Below, one piece after another: positions 1-5,689 of a DNA stretch of 6,459 nucleotides (the stretch's first letter is position 1; every line of letters starts with the position of its first letter). The DNA lies in assembly GCA_004375885.1 (NCBI GenBank), contig SOJG01000012.1, positions 1-6,459 of the forward strand, in the 5' to 3' direction. The notes beneath the pieces are model-generated. The model did not search any database, was not told where the DNA came from, and saw nothing but the letters and a program-made list of their open reading frames with translations. Source of the stretch: Dehalococcoidia bacterium (GTDB lineage Bacteria > Chloroflexota > Dehalococcoidia > GIF9 > AB-539-J10). The position numbers were made by a program, and so were the translations under genes.

Positions 1-1166
1 TCCACGAGTATCAAGCCAAGGGGCTCCTGGCTCAATATGGCATCCCGGTTCCCAGGGGCAAGGTGGCTTCTATTCCATCCGAGGCCAGAGACATAGCTGC
101 TGAGATCGGCGGCCAGGCTGTAGTTAAGGCCCAGGTCTATGCAGGAGGGAGAGGCAAGGCAGGTGGTATAAAGATGGTGAGCAGCCCAGAGGAGGCAGAG
201 AAAGCAGCCAGTGGGTTGCTTGGGACCAGACTGGTGACGCCGCAAACAGGGCCGGAAGGAGTACCCGTAGGTAAGGTTCTGGTCGAAGAGGCCAGCGATG
301 TGGCAAGGGAGCTCTACCTTAGCATCCTCGTGGACGGGAGCAGCCGTTCGCCAGTGATGATAGCGAGCGAAGCTGGTGGCATGGAAATCGAAGAAATAGC
401 CCGGTCGGCTCCCGAGAAGGTATTCAAGATTAGTATCGACCTCGCTGTTGGCTTTCAGCCGTTCCAAGGTCGTAAGCTGGCTTACGCGATGAGCTTGGGC
501 GGAGGATGGACAGGTGAGGCAATACGCTTGATGACTAACCTCTACAGGCTGTTTATCGACAGGGACTGCTCCTTAGCCGAGATTAATCCTCTGGTGGTTA
601 CCGCCGACGACAAGCTACTGGCGCTGGATGCCAAACTAAGTTTTGACGACAATGCCCTGTATCGACACAAGGATATCCAGGACCTTCAGGATAAGGGGCA
701 AGAGGAGCCTCTGGAAGTCCAGGCTCGTGATTGGGGGATCAATAATTATGTCAAGATGGACGGCAATATCGGCTGCATGGTCAACGGGGCCGGGTTAGCA
801 ATGGCAGTCAACGACCTCATCCAATACTGTGGCGGCAGAGCAGCCAATTTCCTGGACATCGGCACACTGAATAATACTGAGAGGGTGGTAAACTCGTTCC
901 GGATGTTTGCTGCTGACCCCAGGATCAAGGCGGTCCTGGTCAACATATTCGGAGGTATGGCCAGGGTAGATGTTATCGCCAAGGGGATAGTTGAGGCTTA
1001 TCAGCAGATGGATATTCCTTTCCCCGTGGTCATTAGATTGGCGGGCACAAATCTGGAAGAAGGTCAACGCATAGTGGCTGAGTCAGCGATAAGCGTCATC
1101 CAGGCTGAAGATTTCTATGATGGCGCTCGTAGGGCAGTGGAGGCCGCAAGAGGGTTGACTAGATGA
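1..1166 (+). CDS. sucC: Succinyl-CoA synthetase (ADP-forming) beta subunit, 5'-truncated by the window edge
   Basis: This subunit carries the nucleotide-binding ATP-grasp domain of the SucCD complex, which interconverts succinyl-CoA + ADP + Pi and succinate + CoA + ATP in the cytoplasm (TCA cycle or its fermentative variants). The reading frame is open from base 3 and begins HEYQAKGLL, matching the usual M-x-L-HEYQAK start of SucC, so only about three codons lie outside the window. The GTG at 63 is internal, not the start. Visible motifs are GGRGKAGG (ATP-grasp, about residue 50), AEINPLV and LDAKLS with the acidic metal ligands, GNIGCMVNGAGLAM and VNIFGGM near the C-terminus. The visible 387 residues plus about three give about 390, as in E. 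coli SucC. One oddity is that the usually glycine-rich loop after NFLD reads IGTLNN instead of VGGGA. The gene overlaps sucD by 4 bases (ATGA), indicating translational coupling. The family assignment is secure; exact substrate preference (succinate versus malate or another acid) is less so because of that loop. Confidence 0.95.
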   Translation, partial: HEYQAKGLLAQYGIPVPRGKVASIPSEARDIAAEIGGQAVVKAQVYAGGRGKAGGIKMVSSPEEAEKAASGLLGTRLVTPQTGPEGVPVGKVLVEEASDVARELYLSILVDGSSRSPVMIASEAGGMEIEEIARSAPEKVFKISIDLAVGFQPFQGRKLAYAMSLGGGWTGEAIRLMTNLYRLFIDRDCSLAEINPLVVTADDKLLALDAKLSFDDNALYRHKDIQDLQDKGQEEPLEVQARDWGINNYVKMDGNIGCMVNGAGLAMAVNDLIQYCGGRAANFLDIGTLNNTERVVNSFRMFAADPRIKAVLVNIFGGMARVDVIAKGIVEAYQQMDIPFPVVIRLAGTNLEEGQRIVAESAISVIQAEDFYDGARRAVEAARGLTR

Positions 1167-2038
1167 GCATCCTCGTTGATAGAAACACCAGGCTTCTAGT
1201 TCAGGGTATTACAGGAAGCGAAGGCAGTTTTCACACTCAACGCTGCATAGAATATGGCACTAAGGTAGTGGCCGGTGTTACGCCCGGCAAGGGTGGTAGT
1301 CAGCATTTGGGCGTGCCCGTGTTCAATACCGTGGAGAAAGCTATGGCTGAGACTGGAGCTGATGCCACTCTTATGTTTGTGCCTCCTGCCTTTGCCGCGG
1401 ATGGAATCTTGGAGGCAATTGATGCCGGTATGCCCTTGGTCGTGTGCATAACGGAGGGTATTCCTGTGTTAGATATGGCAAAGGTGCACCGCTATCTCAC
1501 GGGCAAATCGACCCGCCTAGTTGGTCCCAATTGCCCGGGGGTTATGTCCCCTGGTAAATGCAAGGCAGGGATCATGGTGGGGGAGATTCATCTGCCCGGC
1601 AACGTGGGGGTAGTCTCTCGCAGCGGTACCCTGACTTATGATGTCGTATCTCAGCTCACCGGCCTGGGAATCGGGCAGTCCACCTGTGTTGGCATCGGCG
1701 GCGATGCCCTGCCCGGCAGCACCTTTGTGGATATCTTGGGATTGTTTGAGGCAGACCAGGATACGAAGGCGGTGGTTCTCATCGGCGAGATTGGTGGCAC
1801 CATGGAACAAGAGGCTGCCGAATTCATCAGTGGCAAGATGACTAAACCTGTGATCGCCTTTGTCGCCGGTAGCACTGCTCCACCGGGAAAAAGAATGGGA
1901 CATGCTGGAGCCATCATTACTGGTAGCGCTGGCAGGGCGTCAGAGAAAATCAGAGCATTGTCGCAGGCCGGGGCTGCCATAGCTCCCTCCCCGGCAGAAG
2001 TCGGCCTCACTACCCAAAAAGTGCTGGGGACTCCATAG
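1163..2038 (+). CDS. sucD: Succinyl-CoA synthetase (ADP-forming) alpha subunit
   Basis: This is the CoA-binding, phosphohistidine-carrying subunit that pairs with SucC. The 291-residue length is normal for the family (E. coli has 289). The N-terminal Rossmann-type CoA-binding domain shows QGITGSEG (residues 14-21) and VTPGKGG. The second domain contains GPNCPGV, SRSGTLTY, GIGGD and GEIGGT. The catalytic histidine that is transiently phosphorylated is H247 in GKRMGHAGAI, at the same position as in the E. coli protein. The ATG start lies inside the end of sucC (ATGA overlap), and the N-terminus MSILVDRNTRLLVQG matches the family start closely. There is only a weak purine-rich stretch upstream, so translation probably depends on ribosomes finishing sucC. 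All key motifs are intact. The gene is followed 14 bases later by a pabB-like gene on the same strand. Confidence 0.97.
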   Translation: MSILVDRNTRLLVQGITGSEGSFHTQRCIEYGTKVVAGVTPGKGGSQHLGVPVFNTVEKAMAETGADATLMFVPPAFAADGILEAIDAGMPLVVCITEGIPVLDMAKVHRYLTGKSTRLVGPNCPGVMSPGKCKAGIMVGEIHLPGNVGVVSRSGTLTYDVVSQLTGLGIGQSTCVGIGGDALPGSTFVDILGLFEADQDTKAVVLIGEIGGTMEQEAAEFISGKMTKPVIAFVAGSTAPPGKRMGHAGAIITGSAGRASEKIRALSQAGAAIAPSPAEVGLTTQKVLGTP

Positions 2039-2052
2039 GCATTATTCATAGG

Positions 2053-3579
2053 GTGATCAAAAGCCGTTGTCCATTAGTCGAAGAGGTCTCTGTTCCCTTC
2101 GCTGCCCCTGAGCTCTTTGATCTCATCAAGGACAGACCCTACAGCTTTTTCCTGGACAGCGGTATGGACTCCAAAAAGCTGGGGCGATATTCCTTCCTGG
2201 GCAGTTGCCCGTTTCTGGTGATGAGCAGTCGAGGCTCTCAAGTCACGCTAATCCGTGGACGCAAGCGAGAAGTGCAGTATGGCAACCCTTTTGATGTTAT
2301 GGGCGAACTGTTGGAGGCATACAAATTGGACCATTGCCCTGCACCTGTGCCCTTCGTTGGGGGAGCAGTAGGATATTTCAGCTATGACCTGTGCCGCTTT
2401 ATCGAACAGCTGCCATCCACAGCTATAGACGACCTTGGGCTGCCTGAGTGTTACTTCGGCTTTTACGGTTCCATAATTGCCTTTGACCATCTGAAAGGGG
2501 AAACATATGCCATTGCCACAGGCTTTCCCGAGGTGGATGAGGGGCAAAGACTAAAGCGGGCCAGAGTGCAACTGGAGGAGATGAAGGACTGGCTTTGTGC
2601 CGTCTCTTCTACTCAAGGAATCTCAGACCACGGCAAAGATGCTCTAGCAGGGGAGGTGCCTGTGCCCTCCCCGTCTGCGGGAGGTGGCGGGGTGCTTCCC
2701 TGCACAGACTCCTGGATGGACTGGCCGCATGAGTGTGGCTTTCAGCCTGGGCGACAGCATGGTAGCGTCTCGCTTAGGTCGAATTTCTCCCGTGACGAAT
2801 ACTTGAAAGCCGTAGACAGCGTGCGGGAATATATCGCCGCAGGGGACGTATTTCAAGTCAATCTTTCTCAAAGGTTTGAAGCTTCCCTGAGGGTTCCCCC
2901 ATTTGAGCTCTATAAGCGGCTGAGGAAGGTCAATCCCTCCCCTTTTGCCGGGTATCTCAATTTCCCGGCAGTAATCATTGTCAGTGCCTCTCCCGAAAGG
3001 TTCCTTCGGGTCCAGGGTGACACGATAGAGACGCGGCCGGTGAAGGGAACCAGGCCTCGAGGTCGGGACCAGGCTGGGGACGAAGCTCTGGCTCGGGAGC
3101 TGGTCAGCAGTGTTAAGGATAGGGGCGAAAACGTGATGATCGTTGATTTGGAGAGGAACGACCTGGGACGGGTTTGCCACTATGGTACCGTCAAGGTCAC
3201 TGAGTTAGCTATTCTCGAGACCTTTCCCACCGTGTTTCATCTCACCTCCACGGTTGTGGGGAAGTTGCGTAGGGACAAGAGCAACATCGATTTGCTTAAG
3301 GCTGCTTTCCCCGGCGGATCCATAACGGGCGCTCCTAAGGTACGAGCCATGGAGATTATCGATGAACTGGAGCCGACCAAGAGAAGCGTCTACACCGGCT
3401 CCCTAGGTTACCTGGGCTTCAATGGAGACTTGGATATCAGCATCGTTATTCGCACTCTGCTAATCAAAGAAGGCAAAGCCTACTTTCAAGTAGGCGGTGG
3501 CATCACCTATGATTCTGATCCGGAGGCTGAATACATGGAAACCATGGACAAGGCCAAAGCTCTCATTGAAGCTCTGTAG
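2053..3579 (+). CDS. pabB: Aminodeoxychorismate synthase component I (PabB-type; anthranilate synthase component I family)
   Basis: This is a chorismate-utilising enzyme of 508 residues. PabB uses ammonia from the PabA glutaminase to turn chorismate into 4-amino-4-deoxychorismate, the precursor of the 4-aminobenzoate part of folate. The N-terminal domain (about 1-183) has FFLDSG and GRYSFLG. The chorismate-binding domain (about 245-508) has AAGDVFQVNLSQRF, ETRPVKGTR, DLERNDLGRV, FPGGSITGAPK (419-429), RAMEIIDELEP and a C-terminal EAEYMETMDKA with acidic residues of the type that bind Mg2+. PabB is favoured over TrpE because K331 sits in PVKGT: E. coli PabB has the catalytic lysine in PIKGT, where TrpE has alanine. 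GGSITGAPK is also PabB-like, whereas TrpE often has AGTVSGAPK. The GTG start, 14 bases after sucD, has only a weak GGG upstream; the next in-frame ATG (2164) would remove conserved sequence. Residues 184-244 form an unusual Gly/Pro/Ser-rich linker with no recognisable motif. No pabA or pabC is in view. A TrpE role is less likely but not excluded. Confidence 0.85.
   Translation: MIKSRCPLVEEVSVPFAAPELFDLIKDRPYSFFLDSGMDSKKLGRYSFLGSCPFLVMSSRGSQVTLIRGRKREVQYGNPFDVMGELLEAYKLDHCPAPVPFVGGAVGYFSYDLCRFIEQLPSTAIDDLGLPECYFGFYGSIIAFDHLKGETYAIATGFPEVDEGQRLKRARVQLEEMKDWLCAVSSTQGISDHGKDALAGEVPVPSPSAGGGGVLPCTDSWMDWPHECGFQPGRQHGSVSLRSNFSRDEYLKAVDSVREYIAAGDVFQVNLSQRFEASLRVPPFELYKRLRKVNPSPFAGYLNFPAVIIVSASPERFLRVQGDTIETRPVKGTRPRGRDQAGDEALARELVSSVKDRGENVMIVDLERNDLGRVCHYGTVKVTELAILETFPTVFHLTSTVVGKLRRDKSNIDLLKAAFPGGSITGAPKVRAMEIIDELEPTKRSVYTGSLGYLGFNGDLDISIVIRTLLIKEGKAYFQVGGGITYDSDPEAEYMETMDKAKALIEAL
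2650..2709 (+). repeat. Two tandem imperfect DNA hairpins inside the pabB linker
   Basis: The first is a perfect 7-bp inverted repeat, GGGGAGG (2650-2656) and CCTCCCC (2666-2672), with a 9-base loop. It is followed immediately by a longer imperfect one: GTCTG (2673-2677) pairs with CAGAC (2705-2709), and inside it GGGAGG (2679-2684) pairs with CTTCCC (2695-2700, one G-T pair). Together they encode part of the low-complexity linker, roughly residues 200-219 of the PabB-like protein. A small palindromic element inserted in frame is one explanation; a chance G+C-rich linker is another. Confidence 0.45.
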
Positions 3580-3914
3580 CCGATGCCCGGGTGGGGATGC
3601 TAGCGGGTCGCATGGCGGACGGGAAAACCCCGTGTTTGTGAGATAACGCTCCAGGGGGACCTGGTAGGCAGGGCTTGACCTTGTTGGCGCACAGTAATGC
3701 CACACTTGTGCAGTGGCCTCATTCGCGGTATTTCTCCGGCCCGTCACGTGGGTAGCTGCAGTGAAGAGACTCGTTTGCTTCCAACTTTGAGGAGCCGCAA
3801 CAGCCTCCTGTATGGGAGGCTGGGGTGAGCCCTCAACGTGTTTTCTAGGTCGGCCCGGGTCATGGCGCCATCCGTCTGGAGGTGGCCGTTGCCTTCTTGT
3901 TTCTGCGGCTATCG
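3580..3914. other. Intergenic stretch without a convincing gene
   Basis: This is the left part of the 532-base gap between pabB and the carboxyltransferase gene. No + strand reading frame with a ribosome binding site and a protein-like translation was found. It contains several short inverted repeats: ACGGG/CCCGT at 3619-3633, GCACA/TGTGC at about 3690-3710, the stronger hairpin at 3801-3822, and the 10-base palindrome ATGGCGCCAT at 3862-3871. On the minus strand a 39-codon frame (3863 down to 3744) reads like protein but has no start signal. It may be a decayed gene, a small structured RNA, or plain spacer; I do not recognise it as a known RNA family. Confidence 0.5.
3801..3845 (+). terminator. 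Strong hairpin, possible but non-canonical terminator of the sucCD-pabB unit
   Basis: CAGCCTCC (3801-3808) and GGAGGCTG (3815-3822) form a perfect 8-bp stem with a 6-base loop. A small GGG/CCC hairpin (3823-3825 with 3830-3832) stacks right behind it. A TTTTCT run (3841-3846) follows, but it is 18 bases after the large stem, too far for a textbook intrinsic terminator. It is also more than 200 bases after the pabB stop. A second fold, AGGAG (3790-3794) with CTCCT (3805-3809), would compete with the main stem. It may be a terminator, a processing site or a structured RNA element; the hairpin is certain, the role is not. Confidence 0.3.
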
Positions 3915-3943
3915 TTGAAAAGCCAGCGCCTATGCTATATCAT
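3915..3943 (+). promoter_or_regulatory. Predicted sigma70-type promoter for the carboxyltransferase/acyl-CoA dehydrogenase unit
   Basis: A -35 element TTGAAA (3915-3920; 5 of 6 match to TTGACA) and a -10 element TATCAT (3938-3943; 5 of 6 match to TATAAT) are separated by exactly 17 bases. Transcription would begin near 3950, giving an unusually long leader of about 160 bases before the start codon at 4112. This is the best promoter match in the gap. The prediction rests on consensus matching only. Confidence 0.55.
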
Positions 3944-3947
3944 AGCA
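3933..3947. promoter_or_regulatory. Inverted repeat over the -10 element, candidate operator
   Basis: TGCTAT (3933-3938) and ATAGCA (3942-3947) are perfect inverted copies around a 3-base centre. The repeat covers the whole predicted -10 hexamer, a position where a bound dimeric repressor would block RNA polymerase. TetR-, GntR- or MarR-type regulators often control acyl-CoA genes in this way, but the cognate regulator is not in the window and the site matches no operator I recognise. Confidence 0.35.
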
Positions 3948-3981
3948 GCCTTAGGTGGTGAGTGATTGTCTAGCTTGGGGT

Positions 3982-4067
3982 TTGACACAACCGGATCTGC
4001 GGCCGGCTCAGATGAGTGGCTGTGTAAGACGTTGCCGGGCAGAGACGTTGGCACCCAACGTGCGCTC
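3982..4067 (+). promoter_or_regulatory. Structured 5' leader with two stem-loops, candidate cis-regulatory RNA
   Basis: The predicted leader holds two separate folds. The first is an extended stem: ACACA (3985-3989) pairs with TGTGT (4021-4025), CC (3991-3992) with GG (4018-4019), and ATCTG (3995-3999) with CAGAT (4009-4013), closed by a 9-base loop; TT (3982-3983) and AA (4026-4027) can add to its base. The second is ACGTTGG (4045-4051) with CCAACGT (4055-4061), a perfect 7-bp stem with a 3-base loop, extended across a 3-base bulge by GAG (4042-4044) and CTC (4065-4067). The Shine-Dalgarno site begins 30 bases later and is not sequestered in either fold. I recognise no known riboswitch class. 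Confidence 0.35.
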
Positions 4068-4096
4068 ATAATTGAATGCCGCGAATCATAGTCACT

Positions 4097-4103
4097 AAGG
4101 AGG
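4097..4103 (+). promoter_or_regulatory. Strong ribosome binding site
   Basis: AAGGAGG lies 8 bases before the ATG at 4112. It fixes this start over any later ATG in the frame and suggests strong translation of the first gene of the second block. Confidence 0.85.
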
Positions 4104-4111
4104 CATAGCTT

Positions 4112-5674
4112 ATGGTTGATGAATCTGACAAAGGTCTGGATATGCTGGAGGAGTTGAAGAGGAAACGAGAACACATCCACCAAATGGGAGGGCCGAAGGC
4201 GATTGAGGAACGCCATAAGAAAGGGCAAATGTCGGCCCGCGAACGGATTGATTACTTCTTCGACCCTGGCACATTCACAGAGATGGGACTGTTTGTTAAG
4301 CACAGGACAATTGCTTTCGGCATGGATCAAAGGGAAGTCCCTGCGGAAGGGGTAATCACTGGCTTTGGCACAGTGAATGGAAGGCGTGTTGTCGTTGCTG
4401 CCGAGGACTATACTGCTATGGCAGGAACATTTGGCGAATATCACGGCAGGAAATTTGTTCGTGCTATAGAATTCGCCAAGGAGAATGGGTGGCCGTTTGT
4501 GGGTATGAATGACTCCGGAGGCGCCCGGCTGCAGGAAGGTATCGATGCCCTGGAAAGCTATGGCTGGCTCTTCAGGTCTCAAATACTTGCTTCGGGGATA
4601 GTACCGCAGATAGCCCTGCTTATGGGTCCTTGTCTGGGAGGACAGGCGTATCATCCTGTAATGCAGGATTTCCTCATTCAAACGAAGCGCACAGGGTTTA
4701 TGGGCATTGCCGGTCCTGCCTTCGTCAAAACGCAGACCGGTGAGGAGATTAGCCTTGAGGAGCTTTCCGGCTACAGAGCTCACGCCATCAGATCAGGACA
4801 AACCCATGTCCTGGCTGAAGATGATGCTGATTGCCTGGATAAGTGCAAGGAACTCCTGTCGTTTTTGCCCTCCAACAACAAGGATAAACCGCCTCGCATC
4901 CGCGGGGATGATGACCCGGAAAGGAAGGAGGATCTGCGCAGTCTGCTGCCAGAACATCCCTACGAGCCTTTCGATATGTACAGGGTTATCGAGAAAATAG
5001 TGGACCGGGGTCATTTCTTTGAGATCCTGGGACTGCACGCTCGGAACATGATCACAGGTTTTGCCCGCTTCAACGGGCGTCCAGTAGGAATAGTGGCTAG
5101 TCAACCCAAGTGGATGGCCGGTTGCATAGATATTGATGCTGCCGATAAGGGAGCGAGATTCGTCAGGTTTTGCGACTTGTTCAGCATTCCTCTGGTCACT
5201 CTTCACGACTCTCCCGGCTATCTGATAGGTTCGGAGCAGGATTGGGGCGGAATCCTGCGCCATGGCGCTAAGCTGCTCTTTGCCTGGGCTGATGCCACCG
5301 TGCCTCTGATTGCGGTCATACTTAGAAAGTCCTACGCCGGCGCTCACTATGGGATGCTGGACAAGGCTATTGGCGCTGATTTTGTCTTTGCGTGGCCTAC
5401 GGCCCGCATTACCATTGTGGGGGCGGAGACTGCTGCCAGTGTCATCTTCGCCAAGGAGATAAGGGAGGCAGACAAGCCCGATGATGTGCGGGCAAAACGG
5501 ATAAGCGAATTCTCAGTGATGTACGAAAACCCTTACCGTGCTGCGGAGAGAGGCTACGTTGACGATGTGATAGACCCGGCCGATACGAGAAAAGCCATAA
5601 ACAGGGCCCTGGACGTCCTGGAAGGCAAATGCGTGACCAGGCCGTGGAGGAAATACTCCAACATCAATCTATAG
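4112..5674 (+). CDS. Acyl-CoA carboxylase carboxyltransferase (beta) subunit, propionyl/methylcrotonyl-CoA carboxylase family
   Basis: This 520-residue protein has the two-crotonase-fold architecture of biotin-dependent acyl-CoA carboxyltransferases, which move a carboxyl group between carboxybiotin and an acyl-CoA. The N-terminal helix carries the family signature (GGPKAIEERHKKGQMSARER). The N-domain has MNDSGGARLQEG (oxyanion-hole region; SGGAR 135-139) and GPCLGG (172-177). The C-domain has ASQPKW, AGCIDI, KGARFVRFCD, DSPGY (366-370), RHGAKLLFAWADATVP and SYAGAHYGM (407-415). DSPG and RHGAKLL resemble propionyl-CoA carboxylase beta, but HYGM resembles the NYGM of methylcrotonyl-CoA carboxylase. 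The residue matching the specificity aspartate of Streptomyces PccB (D422, from memory) is Y413. The substrate is therefore uncertain. No biotin carboxylase or biotin carrier gene is in view, so a decarboxylase role (MmdA/GcdA type) also remains possible. It starts at a strong ribosome binding site and sits 15 bases before an acyl-CoA dehydrogenase gene, probably in one operon. Confidence 0.9.
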   Translation: MVDESDKGLDMLEELKRKREHIHQMGGPKAIEERHKKGQMSARERIDYFFDPGTFTEMGLFVKHRTIAFGMDQREVPAEGVITGFGTVNGRRVVVAAEDYTAMAGTFGEYHGRKFVRAIEFAKENGWPFVGMNDSGGARLQEGIDALESYGWLFRSQILASGIVPQIALLMGPCLGGQAYHPVMQDFLIQTKRTGFMGIAGPAFVKTQTGEEISLEELSGYRAHAIRSGQTHVLAEDDADCLDKCKELLSFLPSNNKDKPPRIRGDDDPERKEDLRSLLPEHPYEPFDMYRVIEKIVDRGHFFEILGLHARNMITGFARFNGRPVGIVASQPKWMAGCIDIDAADKGARFVRFCDLFSIPLVTLHDSPGYLIGSEQDWGGILRHGAKLLFAWADATVPLIAVILRKSYAGAHYGMLDKAIGADFVFAWPTARITIVGAETAASVIFAKEIREADKPDDVRAKRISEFSVMYENPYRAAERGYVDDVIDPADTRKAINRALDVLEGKCVTRPWRKYSNINL

Positions 5675-5676
5675 GA

Positions 5677-5683
5677 AAGGAGG
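5677..5683 (+). promoter_or_regulatory. Strong ribosome binding site
   Basis: AAGGAGG lies in the 15-base gap after the carboxyltransferase stop and 6 bases before the ATG at 5690. It supports that start and co-transcription of the two genes. Confidence 0.85.
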
Positions 5684-5689
5684 AGGAAG

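Noticed and set aside
63..65. GTG as the true start of sucC
   Set aside because: The frame is open upstream to the window edge and encodes the conserved HEYQAK N-terminus, so the real start lies just outside the window.
1651..2049. Minus-strand open frame of 132 codons over sucD
   Set aside because: It is antisense to the conserved sucD sequence with no motif or ribosome binding site.
2644..3180. Minus-strand open frame of 178 codons over pabB
   Set aside because: It is antisense to the conserved chorismate-binding domain; its translation is not protein-family-like.
3619..3633. ACGGG/CCCGT hairpin just after pabB as a terminator
   Set aside because: The stem is only 5 bp and is followed by GTTTGTG rather than a T run; too weak to call.
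3982..3987. Perfect -35 hexamer TTGACA in the leader
   Set aside because: At 16-18 bases downstream there is only G+C-rich sequence (such as GGCTCA), with no usable -10 element.
4067..4072. CATAAT as a -10 element closer to the carboxyltransferase start
   Set aside because: The nearest -35-like hexamer, TTGGCA at 4048, is only 13 bases away, and there is no extended TGn motif.
3580..4111. Known structured RNA genes (RNase P RNA, tmRNA, SRP RNA, 6S RNA, group II intron, tRNA) in the gap
   Set aside because: None of the conserved core motifs of these RNAs could be found by eye on either strand.
3935..4783. Long open frame of 282 codons on the minus strand over the carboxyltransferase start
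   Set aside because: It lies antisense to a well-supported gene with clear family motifs and its own translation shows no recognisable domain; it is a coding shadow.
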